NCBI RefSeq assembly: GCF_016019935.1
Contig: NZ_JAECMT010000003.1
Location: 122-64,121 of the forward strand
Reading direction: 5' to 3'
DNA length: 64,000 nt
Origin: Paenibacillus sp. GSMTC-2017
Lineage (GTDB): Bacteria > Bacillota > Bacilli > Paenibacillales > Paenibacillaceae
A model generated the notes under the pieces. The model saw only the letters and a list, made by a program, of their open reading frames with translations, did no database searches and was not told the origin of the DNA. Every line of letters starts with the position of its first letter. Position 1 is the stretch's first letter. The translations under genes and the position numbers were made by a program. Of this stretch, positions 18,455-26,256 are shown in pieces.

Positions 18455-19801
18455 TTAGTAATCTATTTGTACCCCAAGTGTGGACAACTGTTCAAAGTAG
18501 CTTGGACATGTTTTCGATACACAGCCAGGGTCAGTTATACGGATATTTTCAACTTTTAGTCCGACCAACGAAAGCGCCATAGCCATACGATGATCGTCAT
18601 GCGAATCTAATAAAGTCGCTACTGGCTGTCCAGGGTAGACGGTTAACCCATCATGATGCTCCTCGACTTGAATGCCTAGCTTGCTCAGCTCAGAGCATAT
18701 AGCAGCGATACGATCGCATTCATGATGTCTAATATGAGCAGCATCTGTCAGTGTTACTGGGCCGTCTAAGAAAGGAGCCATAGCAGCTATTGTAAGTGTC
18801 TGATCAGACCACTTTTTCATACTAATCGTAAATCCGCCTTTTAATTGTTTTACGCCTTGTACTTCTACGAAGTTTTCACCTCGGACAACGGTACAACCCA
18901 TTTGCTCTAATACGTCTAGAATCTCTATATCGGGCTGACTTGTATATCGAGCATCGATGCCTTCGATACGGACACGGCCTGCGGTTAGTGCAGCTAGCGC
19001 CCAGAAATAACAACAGGTTGAAACATCAGGTTCGAGCAGGAGAGACTGTCCTTGATACTTTTCTTTTGGTACGACGATCGACTGACCATCAACAGATACT
19101 TCTGCTGATACACCAAACGATCTCATCATCGAAAGAGTCATCTCGACATAGTCTCGTTGCACAACTTCACCGTCAATTCGCAAAGTAAGAGACTCTTTTG
19201 CATAGGGGGCAGCTATTAGCAAACCGCTTATAAATTGGCTTGATGTGGAGCCAGGAAGGGTTGCTTCACCACCCTGTAATCCTTTGGCATCCAGTTTAAA
19301 CGGGAGACATCGATCAGCTTGTTCATACTCAAATTGTGTACCAAGCTTCGTTAAAGCGTCCAGTAGCGGAGCTAGTGGTCGCTCACTCATTCGTTTGCTT
19401 CCTCTAATCGTCCATTTGCCGCTTCCAGTCGCCAATGCTCCAGGCAAGAAACGGGCTACTGTACCTGCGGCCCCTACATAAAGTTCCCCAGACTGATTTG
19501 GCCAATTCCCGCCACAGCCATCGATATATGCGGTTTCACCTTCAGTAACTACCTTTACGCCGAGTTTAGTTAAAGCGTCGATACACCAATAAGAATCATC
19601 ACTTCTTAATATGCCATCTAGTTGTGATTTACCGTTAGCTAAAGCCGCAATAATTAACGCGCGGTTTGTTAAGCTTTTACTTCCAGTGACTCGGATCGTT
19701 GCGTCAATTCGCTCCTTAGGGGGGTTAACGATTACTTCATGTCTATTATTATTTGATGACCATGGGGAACGAGCTTCCAAATCGGGCTGATTCATTACCA
19801 T
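18455..19801 (-). CDS. aroA: 5-Enolpyruvylshikimate-3-phosphate synthase
   Basis: A 448-residue EPSP synthase, which joins phosphoenolpyruvate to shikimate 3-phosphate. Visible motifs: GSKSLTNRALIIAAL (substrate-binding Lys-Ser), the GAAGTVARFLPG phosphate loop, a KRMSERPLAPL segment, STSSQFISGLL, and DHRMAMALSLVGL near the C-terminus. The start ATG at 19801 has GAGGTG upstream; an alternative ATG is two codons later. First gene of an aroA-aroC unit, divergent from a LysR gene that may control it. Confidence 0.93.
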   Translation of the reverse strand: MVMNQPDLEARSPWSSNNNRHEVIVNPPKERIDATIRVTGSKSLTNRALIIAALANGKSQLDGILRSDDSYWCIDALTKLGVKVVTEGETAYIDGCGGNWPNQSGELYVGAAGTVARFLPGALATGSGKWTIRGSKRMSERPLAPLLDALTKLGTQFEYEQADRCLPFKLDAKGLQGGEATLPGSTSSQFISGLLIAAPYAKESLTLRIDGEVVQRDYVEMTLSMMRSFGVSAEVSVDGQSIVVPKEKYQGQSLLLEPDVSTCCYFWALAALTAGRVRIEGIDARYTSQPDIEILDVLEQMGCTVVRGENFVEVQGVKQLKGGFTISMKKWSDQTLTIAAMAPFLDGPVTLTDAAHIRHHECDRIAAICSELSKLGIQVEEHHDGLTVYPGQPVATLLDSHDDHRMAMALSLVGLKVENIRITDPGCVSKTCPSYFEQLSTLGVQIDY

Positions 19802-19907
19802 TTAGTCCACCTCATTCGAATGATTGATATATCTTTATTTTAATGAGATAGTTGGAATAAGTGAAATTTGAATATTATGAGTTTGTCATAGAGAGGATTT
19901 ATGCCAA

Positions 19908-20789
19908 ATGGTTCATTTAGAATGGTACCGGATTTTTTTGCATACAGCACGTCATCGAAATTTAACGAAAGCCGCACAAGAACTTCATATTACACAACCA
20001 TCGGTGAGCTACGCTATTAAGGGGATGGAACAGTCGTTAGGGGTGAAATTATTTCATCGATTATCAAAAGGGGTAGAGTTAACGGAAGAAGGTAGGGCGC
20101 TGCTTGAGTATGTGGAGCAGTCGTTTTCCATGCTCGATTCAGCACAAAAGCATATACAAAACTTAAAACAATTAAACGCAGGTGAGATTCGAATCGGAGC
20201 GAGCGATTCGCTTATTAAACATCTTCTATTGCCTCATTTGAACACTTTCCACAAGCTTTATCCGGGAATAAGAATTAGACTTTCACATGGGAAAACGCCA
20301 GAAATTACACAGCGGCTTAAGGAAGGCGAAATTGACTGTGCTGTTCTGCATATGCCTATTAACGATCCACAATTACATATCGAGACTCTTGCAGTCCAGG
20401 AGGATTGTTTTGTAGTTGGCGAATCTTATAAAGAGCATGTGGCACGTTCCCTTACTGCGGAAGAACTTTCGGAACTACCATTAATTTTATTATCGCCGGG
20501 AAGCAGCACCAGAATTTTCGTCGAGCAATGGTTTGCTGCTAAGGGGCTGACGGTAAAGCCAGATATTGAATTAGGAAGTATCGATTTATTAGCAGAGTTT
20601 GCAAAGTTAGGTTACGGAGCAGCTTTTATAAGCCGATCTTTCGTACAGGAGGAACTGCAAAGTGGGAAGCTATTTGAACTGCAACTTGATGATCCCATCC
20701 CAACCCGTAATATAGGATTTGCTGTTCGGAAAGATATGAAATTGTCCGTTGCAGCTGATCGTTTCGTTCGTATATTGAATACGTTTTAA
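19908..20789 (+). CDS. LysR-family transcriptional regulator
   Basis: A 293-residue LysR-type regulator. The N-terminal winged helix (FLHTARHRNLTKAAQELHITQPSVSYAIKGMEQSLG; residues about 10-45) is typical, and residues 90-290 form the periplasmic-binding-like effector domain (EIRIGASDSL, IDCAVLHMP). It is divergent from aroA across 106 bp, so control of aroA-aroC is the natural inference, perhaps with an aromatic-pathway intermediate as effector. A possible promoter TTGGAA-17 bp-TTATGA lies at 19852-19880. Confidence 0.9.
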   Translation: MVHLEWYRIFLHTARHRNLTKAAQELHITQPSVSYAIKGMEQSLGVKLFHRLSKGVELTEEGRALLEYVEQSFSMLDSAQKHIQNLKQLNAGEIRIGASDSLIKHLLLPHLNTFHKLYPGIRIRLSHGKTPEITQRLKEGEIDCAVLHMPINDPQLHIETLAVQEDCFVVGESYKEHVARSLTAEELSELPLILLSPGSSTRIFVEQWFAAKGLTVKPDIELGSIDLLAEFAKLGYGAAFISRSFVQEELQSGKLFELQLDDPIPTRNIGFAVRKDMKLSVAADRFVRILNTF

Positions 20790-20862
20790 ATACTCCACTG
20801 GTAGGAAAATATTTGAATATATTATAAAATATAAAAATACTATCGGAGACGGGGACATATTT

Positions 20863-21546
20863 ATGAATGTTGATTGTTTAATTGTTGATGATGAGACGGT
20901 ACTCGCAGAAACAACTAGTGAATATTTTAATATGTTTGATGTAAAATCTGCTTATGTTACTAGTGCGGAACAATGCTTGCAGTTTCTCGAGCACAATAAA
21001 ACATCGCTGATTTTGCTAGATATTAATCTTGGTGATGCTTCGGGTTTTGACTTGTGTAAAAAACTCAGAAAAACAACAAATATCCCAATCCTCTTTATAA
21101 GCGCGCGTGCAAGTGACGATGACATCCTTATTGCGCTTAATATCGGTGGAGATGATTATATACATAAACCATATACCCTCAGTGTTTTACTGGCTAAAGT
21201 AAAAGCTGTTCTGAAGAGATACGGGAATAATAGTCCAACCGACATGATAGAGTTTGGTGAAGTTCAGATTGATAGCAAGCTTTGCCGCGTCCGTGTTAAC
21301 GGAGCTTATGTGAAGCTCAAAACGATGGAATTTAAGCTACTAAATTATTTGGCTACACATAGAAACAGAGTCGTAACGAAAGAAGAGTTGTTCAGTAACG
21401 TATGGGGCGATTCCATAACAGGAGATGGGACACTTAACGTACATATTCGTCATCTTAGGGAAAAGATTGAAGTGAACCCGAATGATCCACAATATATCAA
21501 AACAGTTTGGGGAACGGGTTACGTTCTAGAAGATGTAAAACGATGA
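20863..21546 (+). CDS. OmpR-family response regulator
   Basis: A 227-residue response regulator. The receiver (1-118) has the acidic pair in IVDDE, phospho-acceptor D53 in LLDINLGD, and the conserved Lys in YIHKPY. The C-terminal winged helix (LKTMEFKLLNYLATHRNRVVTKEELFSNVWG, then TLNVHIRHLREKIE) is of the OmpR/PhoB type. Its stop overlaps the start of the kinase gene (ATGA). The likely target is the repeat array before the ABC transporter genes downstream. Confidence 0.93.
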   Translation: MNVDCLIVDDETVLAETTSEYFNMFDVKSAYVTSAEQCLQFLEHNKTSLILLDINLGDASGFDLCKKLRKTTNIPILFISARASDDDILIALNIGGDDYIHKPYTLSVLLAKVKAVLKRYGNNSPTDMIEFGEVQIDSKLCRVRVNGAYVKLKTMEFKLLNYLATHRNRVVTKEELFSNVWGDSITGDGTLNVHIRHLREKIEVNPNDPQYIKTVWGTGYVLEDVKR

Positions 21547-22826
21547 GGGTGAAGTTGATCCTCATAATGATCACAGTCGTCTTTATTTTGGGTGGGTTAT
21601 CATCCTTTTTTGTTATACATACAAAACTTGACAGAGACGTGGACATGGTTGCATTGAATGAGCTAATGAAACATCTTGAAAGTAACTGGGCTACATTCGA
21701 AAAAGACGATTATAGCACGATTGAGCGATGGAATAACGAAGAGCTCAATCAGCCATTTATTATTATCGACAACAGTGGAGCTTTGCTCTTTCAATCGCAA
21801 GACACACAACTTTCTTCCGTACATGACGCTATTAAAAACAGACATACTGTAGTAGATATAATAGTCAACGGCACGCTGAAAGGTAAGTTAATGATACAAA
21901 CGGACGATGCCAAAGTGATGGAACAAATCAAACAACGACTTATCCTCATAGTAAGTTCCACATTCGCAATGATTACTCTTCTATGTGTTTTCTACATCAT
22001 CTATTTGAACAATACCGTATTTAAGCCATTTCGAAAGTTAGAAGTATTTGCTCATCATGTAGCAAAAGGTAACTTTGATATTCCTCTGATAATGGATGAT
22101 AACAATCCGTTCGGCGCTTTTACTGAAAGCTTTGATTTGATGCGCGAAGAGTTAGCTGCCGCCCGTAAGCGAGAATATGAAGCTAATCGCAGCAAGAAAG
22201 AATTAGTAGCAACCTTAAGTCATGATATAAAAACACCAGTCGCTTCTATTAAGGCAGTGAGCGAACTTATGCTGGTAAAAGCAGAGGAAGACAAAATTAT
22301 TAAGCAACTATCGACGATCTATACGAAGGCGGAACAAATCAATTTGCTTATGACAGATATGTTTCTTTCGACGTTGGAAGAATTAACGGAATTAAAAATT
22401 ACGGTCACTGAGGAACTAAGCAGTGTCCTTCAAAGTATGATCGAGAATGTAAATTACGATGATCAAATAACTTGTCAGCCAATTCCTTCTTGTTTGCTCC
22501 TAACGGATGTAACACGTCTTCAACAAGTATTTGATAACATCTTAAGCAATGCGTACAAATATGGAGGTAATTCGGTTTCCATATCATCAGTGATAAACGA
22601 AACACATCTGGAGATCTACATCATGGATTATGGGAAGGGCATCCACCCAGACGAACTACCGCTCATCTTTAACAAATATTATAGAGGAAATAATATTGGC
22701 AATAAGAGTGGATCTGGTCTAGGGCTGTATATTTCCAAAACGTTAATGGTAAGTATGCAAGGTGATATTGACGGCTTCAATCGAGCGGACGGTTTTACCG
22801 TTAGGCTCAAGATTAAGCTGGCTTAA
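21543..22826 (+). CDS. Sensor histidine kinase
   Basis: A 427-residue membrane kinase. Two helices (about 3-23 and 135-157) bracket an extracellular sensor of about 110 residues. A HAMP linker leads to the dimerisation domain with H227 in LSHDIKTP. The ATPase domain has N (NILSNAYKYG), G1 (DYGKGI) and G2 (GSGLGLYISK) boxes. The ATG overlaps the regulator's stop by 4 bp. It forms a pair with the regulator. The external sensor differs from the very short one of BceS-type kinases, so the signal is probably sensed directly. Confidence 0.92.
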   Translation: MRVKLILIMITVVFILGGLSSFFVIHTKLDRDVDMVALNELMKHLESNWATFEKDDYSTIERWNNEELNQPFIIIDNSGALLFQSQDTQLSSVHDAIKNRHTVVDIIVNGTLKGKLMIQTDDAKVMEQIKQRLILIVSSTFAMITLLCVFYIIYLNNTVFKPFRKLEVFAHHVAKGNFDIPLIMDDNNPFGAFTESFDLMREELAAARKREYEANRSKKELVATLSHDIKTPVASIKAVSELMLVKAEEDKIIKQLSTIYTKAEQINLLMTDMFLSTLEELTELKITVTEELSSVLQSMIENVNYDDQITCQPIPSCLLLTDVTRLQQVFDNILSNAYKYGGNSVSISSVINETHLEIYIMDYGKGIHPDELPLIFNKYYRGNNIGNKSGSGLGLYISKTLMVSMQGDIDGFNRADGFTVRLKIKLA

Positions 22827-22865
22827 GCTTAAGTTCAAGCTCAAAAATAAGCTAAATTACACAAT

Positions 22866-22907
22866 TAAGAATTGGCTAAGATTTGAATAAAGATTAACTA
22901 AGAATTG
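22866..22907 (+). promoter_or_regulatory. Four tandem 11-bp repeats, candidate response-regulator site
   Basis: TAAGAATTG, TAAGATTTG, TAAAGATTA and TAAGAATTG start at 22866, 22877, 22888 and 22899, exactly 11 bp apart and so on one face of the helix. Tandem direct repeats of this spacing are typical of OmpR/PhoB-type regulator sites. They lie after the kinase stop and about 100 bp before the ABC transporter gene. Confidence 0.65.
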
Positions 22908-22919
22908 TTCATGTAAGAT

Positions 22920-22949
22920 GGGACTGTAATCAACGTTACAGTCCCTTTT
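22920..22949 (+). terminator. Hairpin with short T run between kinase and ABC genes
   Basis: Stem GGGACTGTAA / TTACAGTCCC with loop TCAACG, followed by TTTT. It could end the regulator-kinase transcript or act as an attenuator for a promoter at the 11-bp repeats. Separate expression of the ABC genes is implied. Confidence 0.65.
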
Positions 22950-23003
22950 GTGATCTAGTACCGACTGCAACGTTTCAACTAAAAGCGGGTAGGAGTGCTC
23001 ATC

Positions 23004-23765
23004 ATGCAAAAGATAGTTTTGAAAACAGAAAAGTTGTGCAAAACGTTTTCCAGCGGCGGCGTTCAGCAGCATGTACTTAAAAATTTGGATTTGAATTTAA
23101 AGGAAGGTGATTTCACTGTCATTATGGGTAGTTCGGGTTCGGGGAAATCGACACTACTTTATGCATTGTCAGGAATGGATAAACCAACATTAGGGGAAAT
23201 CTACTTCGAAGAAAAGAAAATCTCAAAGTTAGATAATGATGAGCTTGCTATATTTAGAAGAAATTATTGCGGATTCGTCTTTCAAAAGGTTTATTTGCTA
23301 GATAATATGAGTGTACTGGATAACGTGCTGGCTAGTGGTTTTCTAGTTAGTAAAAATAAAAAAGAAACGGTTGAGCAGGCAAAAAAACTTTTGAAGCAAG
23401 TTGGCTTGAACGAAATGTTATGGAGAAAGTTTCCTGAGCAACTCTCTGGCGGTGAAGCGCAACGTGCGGCAATCGTACGTGCTCTTATTAACAATCCGAA
23501 AATCGTATTTGCTGATGAACCGACGGGTGCGCTTAATTCTGCTTCAAGTGATAGTGTGCTGGATGTAATGAGTGAGGTAAACGCAAGCGGACAAAGTATT
23601 GTGATGGTTACACATGATACGAAGACGGCGCTTCGTGGCAATCGTGTACTCTATCTTCGTGATGGTGTTATATGTGGCGATTTACGACTAGATCGTTATC
23701 ATGTCGATAAGCATCATGAGCGTAATGAACTGCTCAAAGAGTTTCTTATTGAGATGGGGTGGTAA
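23004..23765 (+). CDS. ABC transporter ATP-binding protein (MacB/BceA type)
   Basis: A 253-residue ABC ATPase. Walker A is GSSGSGKST, the Q-loop is GFVFQ, the signature is LSGGEAQRAAIVRAL, Walker B is IVFADEPTGAL, and the switch His is in VMVTHD. Sequence style is that of the MacB/BceA group that works with FtsX-type permeases. ATG at 23004 has AGGAG 8 bases upstream. It is followed one base later by the permease gene. A role in peptide-antibiotic resistance or export is likely by family and by the linked two-component system. Confidence 0.92.
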   Translation: MQKIVLKTEKLCKTFSSGGVQQHVLKNLDLNLKEGDFTVIMGSSGSGKSTLLYALSGMDKPTLGEIYFEEKKISKLDNDELAIFRRNYCGFVFQKVYLLDNMSVLDNVLASGFLVSKNKKETVEQAKKLLKQVGLNEMLWRKFPEQLSGGEAQRAAIVRALINNPKIVFADEPTGALNSASSDSVLDVMSEVNASGQSIVMVTHDTKTALRGNRVLYLRDGVICGDLRLDRYHVDKHHERNELLKEFLIEMGW

Positions 23766-23766
23766 G

Positions 23767-26112
23767 ATGACCTCATGGAGCCTTGCTATTGCTAATATTA
23801 AGAAGGGGAAAAGCGCAGCATTTTCTCTATTCCTATTAATTTTTATTGCTGCTATTTTGCTAAATGTGGGTATAACAATTATTTTAAAAGGAACTACCTT
23901 TTATGGAGAAAAGGTGAAAGAACTTCATGGACAGCACGTTTCCATCGTAATCAACAGTTCTGACTATACGTCCGCCAAAGAAATTTTTTTCACTCAATAT
24001 GATGGCGTGATAGAAGCTAAGAAGGAATCAATAATATTGCTCAGAGGGAGCAAGTTTCGGTTTGGCGAAAGTGAAATGTCTAGCGTTGCAGCCATTCATA
24101 ATGCAGATGATGCTAACGGAGGGATAGCTCCACTTAAGTTGATCGAAAAAATCGGAGTTAGTTCGGATAAGGACATTTATTTGCCGTATACCTTTAAGCA
24201 AAGCGGTGGATACAAGCTTGCAGATTCGTTTACAATTATCGAACAGAATGCACAATATAAATATCGTATCGCAGGTTTTTTTGAAGCAACGATGCAGGCT
24301 ACCACTGACATGGGATTAATGAAATTTTATATACATGGTGATGAATATAATTCTCTAGATGATCAATTTGGTACTGAAGCCGAAGGTATCCATCTATCTG
24401 CGATTTTACAAGACGATACTTTGGCTCCAAAGCTGTCAGCGGATTACGAAAAGAAGTTTCCACTAGTCAATGATAAGACGGCCGAATCATTTTTGTGGTC
24501 ATCGGATGTTGAGACGGTCAAGAACCTCTTCGCTTTAAAAACGGGGTTCATCGCAATGATTTTAGTTGTATTTTCCATTATTATTGTTTGTATTTCACTT
24601 ATTGTCATAAAGTTCCGAGTAACGAACAGCATTGAAGACGGAATCGTCAATATTGGCGTACTGAAAGCAATCGGATATACAAGCAAAGCCATTATAAATT
24701 CGATTATGTTGCAGTTTTTGATGATTACACTTGTGGCTGGAAGTGCGGCAGTTGCTGTTTATTATATGGTAATGCCTGTATTCGGGAAGATAATATCTTC
24801 AATGTCTGGACTGCTTTGGACTCAAAAGCTGGAGTTTACAATTAATGCCAGTAGCATAGTAATTGTTTTACTGTTGGTCTCGGTTGTTACACTATTTTCT
24901 TCTATGCGTATTAAGAAAATGCCTCCAATTGCTGCACTCAGAGGTGGTATCCAGACTCATAGTTTTAAAATAAATAGGTTTCCGCTTCAAAGCAGCAAAG
25001 GTGGATTAAGTTTTGTGCTCGCATGTAAGACACTCGTAGCTAATAGTAAATATAATATTATGATTGCACTTATCCTTGCAGCGGTAACATTTGCATCTGT
25101 CTTCTCAATCGTCCTTCATTATAATGTAGTGTCCGACAAAACAGCTTTTATTCATTTAACCGGATCAGAATCTTCTGACGTTATGATTCAATTTAAGCCT
25201 AGCCAAGACAATAGTGGGTTTGTTAATGAGATAGAAAAAATGGACGGAGTAGAAAAAGTTGCACTCCTAGACATCATAATGACAACTTCGGAAGGTCACG
25301 CTGTCATTACATATGTTTCAGATGATTACAGCAAGTTGAACAATCAAACCGTTTTTGAGGGAAGATACCCAAAGCATGATAATGAACTGGCTATATCGTG
25401 GCTGATGGCATCGTTTTTGAACAAAGAGATTGGAGATACGATTAAGTTAGAAGTTGGTAGTAGTAGTTATTCCTATCTTATTACAGGTTTTAGCCAAGGA
25501 ATAGGAAATGGTAAATCTGTTTCACTCACAGTAGCGGGTATGAAGCATCTTGTGCCTAGTTATCAAGGTGAATTATATCATTTCTATTTGGATCATATCG
25601 CTAGTAATACCTTTATCGAAATCATAAAGAAGAAGTATTCAGGTCAGTTCGAGCAGGTATTTAATGTGGGTGAGACGATCCAAGGCCAAATGAGCATTTA
25701 TAGTACTGCCATGCTTGCAGTAATGGTACTTGTGCTTTCGATTACAACATTAGTTACTGTCCTTATTCTCTATCTAGTTATTAAAACGATGATAATTAAG
25801 CGTAAGAAGGAATTCGGTATTATGAAAGCGATAGGATATACGACATTGCAAATTATGAATCAGATTATGTATAGTTTTGTTCCAATCGTAATAATTGGTG
25901 TAAGTGTTGGCGGGATTCTCGGCATTAAGTATACGAATTCGATGCTTACGTTATTACTATCAGGTGCAGGCATCCATAATGTTCAATTTGTTATTAAAGG
26001 TCCACTTATTATTATGCTTTGTATTGGACTTGTTATATTGTCCTATATTGTATCGATGATTGTAGCACGTAGAATTAAAGAGATATCGGCGTATGAATTA
26101 ATTACGGAATAA
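23767..26112 (+). CDS. FtsX-type ABC permease
   Basis: A 781-residue permease. A first membrane helix (about 15-40) is followed by a large extracellular domain, then three helices (to about 400), a second extracellular domain and a second FtsX unit with three helices near the C-terminus. The repeated cytoplasmic segments GVLKAIGYTSKAI and GIMKAIGYTTLQI mark the two FtsX domains. This two-unit layout differs from the ten-helix BceB permeases and is closer to MacB-like/Vex-type pairs. The ATG begins one base after the ATPase stop. Confidence 0.88.
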   Translation: MTSWSLAIANIKKGKSAAFSLFLLIFIAAILLNVGITIILKGTTFYGEKVKELHGQHVSIVINSSDYTSAKEIFFTQYDGVIEAKKESIILLRGSKFRFGESEMSSVAAIHNADDANGGIAPLKLIEKIGVSSDKDIYLPYTFKQSGGYKLADSFTIIEQNAQYKYRIAGFFEATMQATTDMGLMKFYIHGDEYNSLDDQFGTEAEGIHLSAILQDDTLAPKLSADYEKKFPLVNDKTAESFLWSSDVETVKNLFALKTGFIAMILVVFSIIIVCISLIVIKFRVTNSIEDGIVNIGVLKAIGYTSKAIINSIMLQFLMITLVAGSAAVAVYYMVMPVFGKIISSMSGLLWTQKLEFTINASSIVIVLLLVSVVTLFSSMRIKKMPPIAALRGGIQTHSFKINRFPLQSSKGGLSFVLACKTLVANSKYNIMIALILAAVTFASVFSIVLHYNVVSDKTAFIHLTGSESSDVMIQFKPSQDNSGFVNEIEKMDGVEKVALLDIIMTTSEGHAVITYVSDDYSKLNNQTVFEGRYPKHDNELAISWLMASFLNKEIGDTIKLEVGSSSYSYLITGFSQGIGNGKSVSLTVAGMKHLVPSYQGELYHFYLDHIASNTFIEIIKKKYSGQFEQVFNVGETIQGQMSIYSTAMLAVMVLVLSITTLVTVLILYLVIKTMIIKRKKEFGIMKAIGYTTLQIMNQIMYSFVPIVIIGVSVGGILGIKYTNSMLTLLLSGAGIHNVQFVIKGPLIIMLCIGLVILSYIVSMIVARRIKEISAYELITE

Positions 26113-26119
26113 TGGAAGG

Positions 26120-26168
26120 AAGAGTACTAGCCCGCTATGTTTGGTGTGTGTGGGAAGTGCTCTTTTTT
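26120..26168 (+). terminator. Terminator after ABC permease gene
   Basis: Stem AAGAGTACT / AGTGCTCTT (one G-T pair) with a longer loop, followed by six T residues, 8 bp after the permease stop. Confidence 0.65.
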
Positions 26169-26256
26169 GTTACAGTTTTCGGCAAAAAAATAGAGGTAAA
26201 GTGCGTAATTTGTCGAATAATATCAAAATGCAGATAAAATCTAGGAGGATATTCTA

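Noticed and set aside
20863-26112. Classical BceRSAB bacitracin module
   Set aside because: The kinase has a large external sensor and the permease has two FtsX units rather than the ten-helix BceB layout.
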